The notes beneath the pieces were generated by a model. It saw nothing but the letters and a program-made list of their open reading frames with translations, was not told the DNA's origin and made no database searches. This document shows positions 1 through 5,210 of a stretch of 5,210 nucleotides of DNA, in pieces. The translations under genes and the position numbers were made by a program. Every line of letters starts with the position of its first letter. Position 1 is the first letter of the stretch. This DNA comes from an uncultured Bacteroides sp. (GTDB lineage Bacteria; Bacteroidota; Bacteroidia; Bacteroidales; Bacteroidaceae): NCBI GenBank assembly GCA_900557355.1, contig USSR01000514.1, positions 1 through 5,210 on the forward strand. The letters run 5' to 3'.

Positions 1-1
1 G

Positions 2-436
2 TCGGGGATGTTGAACCGGATGCAGCGGGGGGATGCGTTGATTGTAACGGAGATTTCAAGATTGAGTCGCACCTTGTTAGAAATCATGACCATTCTCAAT
101 TCGTGTATAAAGAAAGAAATTATTTTGTACAGCACGAAAGAGGGATATGTTTTTCAAAATGACATTAACAGTAAAGTATTGGGGTTTGCATTTGGATTGA
201 TGGCGGAGATAGAGCGTAATTTGATTTCCATGCGGACTAAGGAAGCGTTGGCAAGACGAAAACAGGAAGGTGTCAAGTTAGGACGTAAAAAAGGAACCTG
301 TCCTGCAATGCGAGTACTCCGTGAGAATAAAAGACGTTTGATGCGTGAATCCAAGCGAGGTGTTTCTTGTTCGGAATTAGCTCGTCAGATGGGGGTATCC
401 AGAACCACTATGCATCGCTTTCTGAGGTGTAACTAA
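2..436 (+). CDS. Mpi-like serine site-specific recombinase (DNA invertase), N-terminus cut by window edge
   Basis: Serine recombinase of the resolvase/invertase family; such enzymes cut both strands at paired sites through a serine-DNA intermediate and invert or excise the DNA between them. The frame is open to the window edge, so the ATG at 8 is internal and roughly 50-60 N-terminal residues, including the catalytic serine, are missing. Counting from that ATG, SRLSR (17-21) carries the two active-site arginines that follow the catalytic core, AEIERNLISMRTKEAL (66-81) is the long E helix with its conserved arginine, GRKKG (92-96) is the hinge, and residues 117-140 form a C-terminal helix-turn-helix (SELARQMGVSRTTMHRFL). 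The short single-HTH layout fits small invertases, not large serine integrases. The sequence resembles the Bacteroides master invertase Mpi, which flips capsule promoters; that resemblance is from memory, and the target here is unknown. It converges on the HdeD gene. What is visible is intact, with no frameshift. Confidence 0.88.
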   Translation, partial: SGMLNRMQRGDALIVTEISRLSRTLLEIMTILNSCIKKEIILYSTKEGYVFQNDINSKVLGFAFGLMAEIERNLISMRTKEALARRKQEGVKLGRKKGTCPAMRVLRENKRRLMRESKRGVSCSELARQMGVSRTTMHRFLRCN

Positions 437-438
437 TG

Positions 439-491
439 AAAAAGCGAGTTGGCGAGTTCCTGTTGCCAGGTTCTTTAGTCAACTCGTTTTT
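439..491. terminator. Compound hairpin between convergent genes, probable bidirectional terminator
   Basis: The outer arms are CGAGTTG (445-451) and CAACTCG (480-486). They are flanked by AAAAA (439-443) and TTTTT (487-491), so a T-run follows the stem on either strand; a single unpaired G sits at 444. Inside is a smaller hairpin CCTG-TTGC-CAGG (459-470), which can be extended by GAG/CTT-type pairs. It begins 3 nt after the recombinase stop codon and ends 17 nt from the HdeD stop, where a terminator serving both converging genes would be expected. The loop of the outer stem is long (28 nt), so the folding is less certain than for the other two terminators in this window. Confidence 0.6.
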
Positions 492-508
492 CCGGGCTGG
501 ATTGCTAC

Positions 509-1117
509 TTATCCTACTGGAATTTCTTTTTCTTCATTTTTATCTCTCATACTTCTTCCTCGCTTATGAAGGTTCTTCAACTCAAAAGACAACATAATGC
601 GGAAAAATCCGATAATAAGGAATGCAAATGAGATCATGTAGACAGCATACATGGCACCTATTGCCGGTTGCCACAGAATGAGGAGTGAACAAATCACAGC
701 TAATATGCCGAAGGCAATATACCATCCCCAGTCTCTGGTACCATATCTTTTCAGATCCATGGCATAGCCGATGGAAGAAAAGCCGCGGAACATTAACCAG
801 AATGCAATGATGAATGGAATTACTTCCATGCTTAACAGCGGATAAGCTATCAGATAGAAACCTAATATCATGTCGATGATACCGCCTGCCAGATACCAAC
901 CCCAGCTGGAAACATTCTTCCGGTTGCTTACGGCGAAAGAAATCTCTAACAAACCGCTGAACAGCATCGATATACTGAACAGAATACTCAAAACTGCATA
1001 ACCGCTGAACGGAGCAAACATCAGACTTATAGCAACTACTACATAGAGTATACCAAGTAGGAGAGACATCCACCAGTTTTTTACTTCGTATTGAAGTTCG
1101 TCAAATAAAGTTTTCAT
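509..1117 (-). CDS. HdeD/DUF308 family integral membrane protein
   Basis: 202-residue polytopic inner-membrane protein of the HdeD (DUF308) family. E. coli HdeD is linked to acid resistance at high cell density; the biochemical role of the family is not settled. Six hydrophobic segments form three tandem helical hairpins. Each repeat opens with a tryptophan pair (W15/W16, W72/W74, W130/W132), has a glycine 7 residues after the first tryptophan (G22, G79, G137), and ends its first helix at a proline (P36, P93, P151), giving a period of 57-58 residues. The C-terminus (about 180-202) is a charged Lys/Arg/Glu tail, probably cytoplasmic. The ATG at 1117 is preferred over the ATG at codon 17 because the latter would remove the first tryptophan pair. 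It diverges from tpx across a 125-nt gap and converges on the recombinase gene. The family call is secure; a stress role is inferred from the family. Confidence 0.87.
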   Translation of the reverse strand: MKTLFDELQYEVKNWWMSLLLGILYVVVAISLMFAPFSGYAVLSILFSISMLFSGLLEISFAVSNRKNVSSWGWYLAGGIIDMILGFYLIAYPLLSMEVIPFIIAFWLMFRGFSSIGYAMDLKRYGTRDWGWYIAFGILAVICSLLILWQPAIGAMYAVYMISFAFLIIGFFRIMLSFELKNLHKRGRSMRDKNEEKEIPVG

Positions 1118-1173
1118 GCAAATTTAATTTTAAATGGTTATTGTAATCATGTTTGTGAGAGTAACAATTTGCA

Positions 1174-1204
1174 GTTGGAAAAGTTTTGGGCGAACTTTTC
1201 CAAC
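1174..1204. promoter_or_regulatory. Perfect 12-bp inverted repeat, candidate operator between hdeD and tpx
   Basis: GTTGGAAAAGTT (1174-1185) and AACTTTTCCAAC (1193-1204) are exact reverse complements separated by TTGGGCG. The element ends 38 nt before the tpx ATG and lies about 57 nt upstream of the divergent hdeD start. No T-run follows it on either strand, so it does not look like an intrinsic terminator. It covers the spacer between the candidate -33 and -7 boxes of tpx, as expected for a repressor or activator site. The binding protein is not identifiable from the sequence; it does not resemble the OxyR ATAG/CTAT pattern. If transcription starts further upstream it could instead be a leader-RNA hairpin. 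Confidence 0.6.
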
Positions 1205-1214
1205 AGTTCGTTTG
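1185..1214 (+). promoter_or_regulatory. Candidate Bacteroides-type promoter of tpx
   Basis: TTTG at 1185-1188 and TTCGTTTG at 1207-1214 fit the Bacteroidota primary-sigma pattern TTTG / TAnnTTTG with one mismatch in the -7 box (TT in place of TA) and an 18-nt spacer, slightly short of the usual 19-21. Transcription would start near 1220, leaving a leader of about 23 nt before the ATG at 1243. The overlap with the inverted repeat at 1174-1204 is what makes the arrangement suggestive. The motif is short and AT-rich DNA produces such matches by chance, so confidence is low. Confidence 0.35.
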
Positions 1215-1242
1215 TTATATAGACATATAAAACAAGAAAACT

Positions 1243-1743
1243 ATGGCTACAACAAAATTTAAAGGACAGCCGGTTAAGATTATCGGCGAGTTTATAAAAG
1301 TAGGGACAGTTGCTCCCGACTTCGAGTTAGTAAAAACAGATCTTTCTTCTTTCTTTTTGAAAGATTTGAAAGGTAAGAATGTAATATTGAATATCTTTCC
1401 AAGTTTGGATACCAGTGTTTGTGCAACATCTGTGCGCAAGTTCAACAAGCTGGCAGCGAGTCTGCCAGATACAGTGGTTTTGGCGATTTCCAAAGATTTG
1501 CCTTTTGCCCATGCACGGTTCTGTACTACGGAAGGTATTGAAAATGTAATTCCTTTGTCTGATTTCCGTTTCTCTGATTTTGATGAAAGTTACGGTGTGC
1601 GTATGGCAGATGGACCGTTGGGTGGCTTGCTGGCACGTGCAGTAGTTATTGTCGGTAAGGATGGAAAGGTTGCATACACTGAACTGGTACCTGAAATTAC
1701 CCAAGAGCCGGATTATGACAAAGCAATAGAGGCTGTAAAGTAG
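1243..1743 (+). CDS. tpx: Thiol peroxidase Tpx (atypical 2-Cys peroxiredoxin)
   Basis: 166 residues, the normal length for Tpx. It reduces hydrogen peroxide and alkyl hydroperoxides in the cell and is recycled by thioredoxin. The peroxidatic cysteine is C60 in the motif FPSLDTSVCATSVRKFN, with the active-site threonine T57. The resolving cysteine is C94 in SKDLPFAHARFCTTEG; the ~34-residue separation of the two cysteines is diagnostic of the Tpx subfamily, which forms an intramolecular disulfide. R132 in GLLARAVVIVG matches the conserved active-site arginine. There is no signal peptide, so it is cytoplasmic. The start is preceded by the A-rich stretch AAAACAAGAAAACT with no Shine-Dalgarno sequence, usual for Bacteroides. 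It is monocistronic as far as can be seen: a strong terminator follows, and a palindrome and candidate promoter precede it. The gene is complete and all key residues are present. Confidence 0.97.
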   Translation: MATTKFKGQPVKIIGEFIKVGTVAPDFELVKTDLSSFFLKDLKGKNVILNIFPSLDTSVCATSVRKFNKLAASLPDTVVLAISKDLPFAHARFCTTEGIENVIPLSDFRFSDFDESYGVRMADGPLGGLLARAVVIVGKDGKVAYTELVPEITQEPDYDKAIEAVK

Positions 1744-1780
1744 TAAACCTCAGATTTTAATAAGCAATTAGAAAAGACCA

Positions 1781-1823
1781 GGTGTATAGTAGTCGTGAGA
1801 CTATTATACACCATTTCTTTTTT
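1781..1823 (+). terminator. Intrinsic terminator of tpx
   Basis: A 14-bp stem is formed by GGTGTATAGTAGTC (1781-1794) and GACTATTATACACC (1799-1812), with one G-T wobble and a GTGA tetraloop, followed by ATTTCTTTTTT. It starts 37 nt after the tpx stop codon and would separate tpx from the downstream DUF368 gene. Confidence 0.9.
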
Positions 1824-1872
1824 ATATCCGTATGCAACTGTTGTATAAAATTCCAATGTGTTTTTCGGATAT
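1824..1872. repeat. Short widely spaced inverted repeat in the tpx-DUF368 gap
   Basis: ATATCCG (1824-1830) and CGGATAT (1866-1872) are exact reverse complements with 35 nt between them; the right arm is followed by TTTTG. It directly abuts the tpx terminator and lies upstream of the candidate DUF368 promoter. It could be a weak second hairpin or a pair of protein half-sites. Seven base pairs in AT-rich DNA can also arise by chance. Confidence 0.25.
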
Positions 1873-1911
1873 TTTTGATTGATTTATAGTGAGTAACTGG
1901 CTTTTTTTGTT

Positions 1912-1919
1912 TTACTTTG
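1912..1919 (+). promoter_or_regulatory. Candidate -7 box for the DUF368 gene
   Basis: TTACTTTG, followed by CGTCC, resembles the Bacteroidota -7 element TAnnTTTG (one mismatch, or TA followed by a spacer one base short). It lies 44 nt before the ATG at 1964. No good TTTG box is found 19-21 nt upstream; the nearby TTTTTTTG run (ending at 1909) is too close. The position after a terminator and before a gene supports a promoter in this interval even if the exact box is uncertain. Confidence 0.35.
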
Positions 1920-1963
1920 CGTCCCATAAATCAAGTATTAATGGTTAATTGATAAAGAAAAAG

Positions 1964-2872
1964 ATGGAACGAGGTTTAAAAGACTACGCCCTACTCATGC
2001 TGAAAGGTGTGGGAATGGGAGCAGCCGATGTGGTTCCCGGTGTATCGGGGGGAACAATTGCTTTTATTGTAGGTATTTATGACGAATTGATAGATTCGAT
2101 AAAAAGCATTAACGGAAAAAGTTTAAAGTTGTTTTTCACAGGAAAATGGGGAGCATTCTGGAAAGCGATTAACGGTAATTTTCTGATCTCTCTGCTGGCG
2201 GGAATTGGAATCAGCGTATTTTCATTAGCTAAAATTATCACATGGTTGCTTACGGACCATCCGGTTATGGTTTGGGCTTTCTTTTTCGGACTGGTACTGG
2301 CATCCACATGGTTTGTAGGAAAAGACATAAAAGAATGGAACAAGAAAACGATTCCGGCATTTATTATAGGTGTGGCAGTTGCATATTATATTACGGTAGC
2401 AACTCCTGCTGAAACTCCTTCCAACTTATTTTTTATATTCCTTTGTGGAGCGATTGCCATTTGTGCTATGATATTGCCGGGTATATCGGGAAGTTTTATT
2501 CTGGTACTGTTAGGTAAGTATTTCTTTATAATGGAAGCTGTCAAAACACTTGATATAACGGTTTTATTAGTGTTTTTTGTGGGTGCTTTTATTGGAATAA
2601 CTTCTTTTTCACGGATTCTTTCGTATGCATTAAAGCATTTCCGCAATATAACATTGGCTGTATTGACAGGTTTCATGTTGGGTTCACTAAACAAAGTGTG
2701 GCCTTGGAAGGAAACCATAGAAACTTTTACTGATAATCATGGAGTAGTGAAGCCATTGGTTGAAAGTAATATTCTGCCCAATCAGTATGTTGTTGAGGCT
2801 GTAGTATTGATGATAGTGGGTTTCTTCCTGGTATATTTTCTGGAAAAGCTTTCTACTCGTAGTGCTAAATAA
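1964..2872 (+). CDS. popT: DUF368 family polyprenyl-phosphate (undecaprenyl-phosphate) translocase, PopT type
   Basis: 302-residue polytopic inner-membrane protein of the DUF368 family. Members (PopT) were shown genetically to return undecaprenyl phosphate, the lipid carrier of peptidoglycan, capsule and O-antigen synthesis, to the cytoplasmic face, in parallel with DedA-family UptA. The N-terminal signature GAADVVPGVSGGT has its PGVSGGT at residues 25-31; a second copy, LPGISGSF, has PGISGS at 172-177. These two glycine-rich re-entrant motifs mark an internally duplicated transporter fold. About eight hydrophobic segments are visible, the last at roughly 270-295. The frame also allows a TTG start at 1949, adding five residues (MIKKK); the ATG at 1964 is preferred because family members begin shortly before a KDY-type motif and TTG is rare in Bacteroides. 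It is separated from tpx by a terminator and converges on the TPR gene. Function is assigned by family, not tested here. Confidence 0.92.
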   Translation: MERGLKDYALLMLKGVGMGAADVVPGVSGGTIAFIVGIYDELIDSIKSINGKSLKLFFTGKWGAFWKAINGNFLISLLAGIGISVFSLAKIITWLLTDHPVMVWAFFFGLVLASTWFVGKDIKEWNKKTIPAFIIGVAVAYYITVATPAETPSNLFFIFLCGAIAICAMILPGISGSFILVLLGKYFFIMEAVKTLDITVLLVFFVGAFIGITSFSRILSYALKHFRNITLAVLTGFMLGSLNKVWPWKETIETFTDNHGVVKPLVESNILPNQYVVEAVVLMIVGFFLVYFLEKLSTRSAK

Positions 2873-2905
2873 GAGATAACAAACAAATATCTTGATGGTA
2901 TATAT

Positions 2906-2946
2906 AAAATAGAGAGTAAAGATTCCTTTACTCTCTATTCTTTTTT
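2906..2946. terminator. Bidirectional terminator between convergent DUF368 and TPR genes
   Basis: A perfect 12-bp stem is formed by ATAGAGAGTAAA (2909-2920) and TTTACTCTCTAT (2927-2938), with loop GATTCC; one further A-T pair (2908/2939) extends it. On the + strand it is followed by TCTTTTTT (2939-2946), and on the - strand by ATTTTATATA, so it can stop transcripts from both sides. Its + strand T-run overlaps the stop codon of the TPR gene (2945-2947). Confidence 0.9.
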
Positions 2947-4369
2947 ATTGCAATGCTTTTATGATGTTTTGCATATAAGCGGCCAGGTCTTCCCGGTCTT
3001 CGCTTTCCATAAGCATCTGCATCTTCTCCAATTCTTTTAAATCGAATGGGCGGGGGCATTTCTGATTATACTTTATGAAGTTCTCTTTATCATGCAGTGT
3101 CATGTAGAGTACCGTCAACTTCTCGTTGATACCATCAAAGTCCGGTTCCAATTCGCAGACACGTTCAAAAGCTATCTTGGCATAATCCAGATAACCGATT
3201 TCCATGCTATGCATACCTATTTCATTCCAAGTGTCGGCAGTAGGGGAGCAATTCAAGGCCTTTGCCCACTGCTTTATTCCTTTGTCGTAGTCCCCTTCTT
3301 CAATGTATATGCGACCCTCTATCAGAAGAGATTCCGGCTCTTCCGGTGACAGTTTATGTGCTTTTTTACAATATTGGTGTGCTTTACGTTTCTTCCCCAT
3401 CTTGGAGAGGCAAAGCCCTGCATTGGCATATAAGCTGGGCAGTATTGGAGAAGCAATTTCATCTGTTTCATTTTCCAGAATTGCTTTTTCCAGGTTTTCA
3501 TAGCCTTCCTTCCATTCTCCTTTGGATACCTTGCATAATCCAATGTATGTATAGATAAATTCGGGAGCAAGTCCATGAAGCTCCTCCGCTTTCTGATAAT
3601 ACTCCAGAGCAGCATCTTCGTTACCTAATTGGTAGAAGCAATGCCCTTTCATTACATAGGCGTCTGCAAATTCATCGTCACCCACCAATGCATAATCGCA
3701 AGCATCAATAGCTTGGTTGAAGTTCATCTCTTCGAAGTGGCATCTTGCCAATCCGAACCAGTAAGGAGCCGAATATGGATTCATGTCTATGAGGCGGTTA
3801 TACAAAGGAATTGCTTCCTCGGTCATGCCTTTGCCATAAAGGCAGTCTGCAACCACGGCAATATAGGCTTCTTCATCAGAATATTCTTCCTTTACCGGAT
3901 CAAGCCATGCCAAGGCTTTATCCGGATACCCCATGTCAAGATACATATAGGATACATCTACCACATTTGCCAGATCAGCTTTATCTTCAATCGTGTCGAG
4001 TAACTGTTCGGCATCATCCAGTTTACCTTCACTCAATAGCAAATGGGCACGCACCACTTTTGCTTCCGGCGAATAAGTATCGGGAAGATTTTCAATGATT
4101 TCACGTGCTTTCGCTTTCTTTCCGTTATCCAGATGCAGGTAAGCGTATTCAATCATAAGTTCAGTGCTATCGGGATGCAGCTTTAATCCATATTCTGCAA
4201 TCTCAAAAGCCTTATCATATCTTTTCTTTGTACCATACCAGTCGGCAAGATCAGCTAACTCATCTGCATCCTGATAGAACGGTTTGTTTTCGGCCATTGC
4301 CGCTTCATATTGTTCGGCAAGTTCCTGTAACTCTTTATCCCTGCCGGACAGCAGGTTTTTATTGCTCAT
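2945..4369 (-). CDS. Cytoplasmic tetratricopeptide (TPR) repeat protein downstream of glnS
   Basis: 474-residue soluble protein built almost entirely of TPR units from about residue 35 to 420, after a short charged N-terminal helix (DKELQELAEQYEAAMAE). TPRs are 34-residue helix pairs that make protein-binding scaffolds. Clear units include KKRYDKAFEIAEYGLKLHPDS (48-68), EMNFNQAIDACDYAL, QLGNEDAALEYYQKAEEL, KMGKKRKAHQYCKKAHKLSP, EEGDYDKGIKQWAKALNCSP and EIGYLDYAKIAFERVCELEP, with the usual small residues and closing proline. The C-terminal ~50 residues are a charged helical region that does not fit the repeat. There is no signal peptide, membrane segment or enzymatic domain. The protein is acidic. 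The ATG at 4369 lies 27 nt after the glnS stop with no terminator between, so the two genes are probably co-transcribed from a promoter upstream of glnS. The partner and function are unknown; a link to translation rests on gene order alone. Confidence 0.9.
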   Translation of the reverse strand: MSNKNLLSGRDKELQELAEQYEAAMAENKPFYQDADELADLADWYGTKKRYDKAFEIAEYGLKLHPDSTELMIEYAYLHLDNGKKAKAREIIENLPDTYSPEAKVVRAHLLLSEGKLDDAEQLLDTIEDKADLANVVDVSYMYLDMGYPDKALAWLDPVKEEYSDEEAYIAVVADCLYGKGMTEEAIPLYNRLIDMNPYSAPYWFGLARCHFEEMNFNQAIDACDYALVGDDEFADAYVMKGHCFYQLGNEDAALEYYQKAEELHGLAPEFIYTYIGLCKVSKGEWKEGYENLEKAILENETDEIASPILPSLYANAGLCLSKMGKKRKAHQYCKKAHKLSPEEPESLLIEGRIYIEEGDYDKGIKQWAKALNCSPTADTWNEIGMHSMEIGYLDYAKIAFERVCELEPDFDGINEKLTVLYMTLHDKENFIKYNQKCPRPFDLKELEKMQMLMESEDREDLAAYMQNIIKALQ

Positions 4370-4396
4370 TAATTGTTTACTCCTATAATCCTATTT

Positions 4397-5210
4397 TTAT
4401 TTATTTATTTTGCCCCAGGTATCTTTCAAGCCTACAGTGCGGTTGAATACCATTTTCTCAGGTGTGGAGTCTGGATCTACGTTGAAATATCCGATGCGCT
4501 GGAACTGCAAATAAGTAAGCGGTTTCATGCCGGCGGCGTATTTTTCAATGTAGCAATGAGGCAATATATTCAGTGAGTCCGGATTGATGATGTCTTTCAT
4601 CGCTTCCAGTGCATCACAGTTTTTAGCTTCGCGGATAGCAGCCAGTTCGTCACGTGGATTTTCCACTTTCCAAAGGCGGTCGTAGAGGCGTACTTCTGCT
4701 TCAAGGCAATGATCACAACTTACCCAGTGCAGGGTACCTTTCACCTTACGGTTTGCTTCGGGCATACCGCTCTTGGTGTTCGGATCATATTCACAATATA
4801 CTTCAACTACTTCTCCGGCTTCATTTTTTTTGCAACCGGTACATTTCACGATATAAGCACTCTTTAAGCGTACTTCCTGGCCCGGAGTCATACGGAAGTA
4901 TTTCTTCGGAGCATCTTCCATGAAGTCTTCGCGTTCCATCCACAGTTCGCGGCTGAACTCAATGAAATGGCTGCCTTCTTCCGGTTTTTCCGGATTATTG
5001 ATTGCCTCCAGTTCTTCCACTTTTCCTTTCGGATAGTTGGTGATAACCAGTTTCACCGGATTCACTACCGCTGAGATACGCGTAGCACGGGTATTAAGGT
5101 CTTCGCGTACGGCACTTTCCAGTAGAGCGAATTCATTAAGTGCATCGTATGTGGTATATCCTATTTTATCAATAAATTTGTGGATAGACTCAGGTGAGTA
5201 TCCGCGACGA
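4397..5210 (-). CDS. glnS: Glutaminyl-tRNA synthetase GlnRS, C-terminal part (N-terminus beyond window)
   Basis: Class I aminoacyl-tRNA synthetase that charges tRNA-Gln with glutamine in the cytoplasm. About 270 C-terminal residues are visible; the HIGH and MSK catalytic motifs lie upstream, outside the window. The visible part opens with RRGYSPESIHKF, continues through LLESAVREDLNTRA and NPVKLVITNYPKGK (end of the catalytic core), then covers both anticodon-binding beta-barrels, with the family motifs KVKGTLHWVS, VRLYDRLW, INPDSLN, FQRIGYF and the C-terminal VFNRTVGLKDTWGK. The GTG at 5065 is an internal valine codon, not a start, since the homology runs straight through it. Compared with E. 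coli GlnRS as I recall it, two CxxC pairs are present (CTGC, codons at 4832-4843; CDHC, codons at 4706-4717), and there is an extra stretch of about 15 residues after NPRDE. It is followed by the TPR gene after 27 nt. Confidence 0.96.
   Translation of the reverse strand, partial: RRGYSPESIHKFIDKIGYTTYDALNEFALLESAVREDLNTRATRISAVVNPVKLVITNYPKGKVEELEAINNPEKPEEGSHFIEFSRELWMEREDFMEDAPKKYFRMTPGQEVRLKSAYIVKCTGCKKNEAGEVVEVYCEYDPNTKSGMPEANRKVKGTLHWVSCDHCLEAEVRLYDRLWKVENPRDELAAIREAKNCDALEAMKDIINPDSLNILPHCYIEKYAAGMKPLTYLQFQRIGYFNVDPDSTPEKMVFNRTVGLKDTWGKINK

Noticed and set aside
582..1073. A 163-codon open frame on the - strand.
   Set aside because: It lies wholly inside the hdeD gene in another frame, is rich in Cys/His/Arg without domain structure, and matches no recognisable family; it is a shadow of hdeD.
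1119..1126. An exact TAAATTTG -7-type box on the - strand upstream of hdeD.
   Set aside because: It ends 2 nt before the hdeD ATG, so transcription would begin inside the gene; no TTTG box is found at the right distance upstream. A later start at codon 17 would break the first structural repeat.
1117..1173. TGCAAATT / AATTTGCA inverted pair across the hdeD-side of the intergenic region.
   Set aside because: The arms are 8 bp of AT-rich sequence 40 nt apart, one overlapping the hdeD start codon; this is within what chance gives.
1202..1214. AACAGTTCGTTTG as a possible Mpi-type invertase recognition site.
   Set aside because: It only loosely resembles the capsule-promoter inverted repeat motif as I remember it, and no inverted partner flanks a promoter nearby.
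3092..4098. Several + strand open frames opposite the TPR gene.
   Set aside because: They are antisense shadows of a well-supported repeat protein, with unlike-protein composition and no start context.
4397..5065. A GTG at 5065 as a start for a separate 222-residue protein.
   Set aside because: GlnRS homology continues without interruption upstream of it to the window edge (RRGYSPES ... VREDLNTRA), so this GTG is an internal valine codon.
1..5210. tRNA, rRNA, riboswitch, CRISPR array, insertion sequence or toxin-antitoxin pair.
   Set aside because: No cloverleaf, regular repeat-spacer pattern, transposase, terminal repeat pair or small paired genes were seen. Intergenic gaps are all under about 230 nt and are mostly explained by terminators and promoters.

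Overview
The window looks like chromosomal DNA of a Bacteroides-type bacterium (phylum Bacteroidota). The evidence is an Mpi-like serine invertase, AT-rich translation starts without a Shine-Dalgarno sequence, candidate promoters of the Bacteroides type (TTTG / TAnnTTTG), and a glutaminyl-tRNA synthetase with a cysteine pattern absent from the E. coli enzyme. The genus is an inference from family resemblance. No database search was possible.

Layout. (1) Positions 2-436 (+): C-terminal three quarters of a Mpi-family serine recombinase; the catalytic-serine end lies outside the window. (2) 439-491: compound hairpin between convergent genes, probably a bidirectional terminator. (3) 509-1117 (-): HdeD/DUF308 membrane protein made of three tandem ~57-residue hairpin repeats. 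(4) 1118-1242: divergent control region with a perfect 12-bp inverted repeat (1174-1204). (5) 1243-1743 (+): thiol peroxidase tpx, followed by a strong hairpin terminator. (6) 1964-2872 (+): DUF368 family protein, a polyprenyl-phosphate (C55-P) translocase of the PopT type. (7) 2906-2946: bidirectional terminator between convergent genes. (8) 2945-4369 (-): cytoplasmic TPR-repeat protein of unknown function. (9) 4397-5210 (-): C-terminal part of glnS, 27 nt upstream of the TPR gene and probably co-transcribed with it.

How they fit together. hdeD and tpx diverge from one control region, and both belong to families linked to stress (membrane/acid stress and peroxide detoxification), so the palindrome between them is the best candidate for a shared or tpx-specific operator. 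The DUF368 gene has its own intergenic region and probably its own promoter; it recycles the lipid carrier used for peptidoglycan, capsule and O-antigen synthesis. The invertase suggests that the strain switches surface or regulatory loci by DNA inversion, but no invertible segment is visible here. Most of the window is ordinary housekeeping DNA. I did not find a clearly new multi-gene system. The points most worth a second look are the tpx/hdeD palindrome, the cysteine quartet in GlnRS, and the glnS-TPR pairing.
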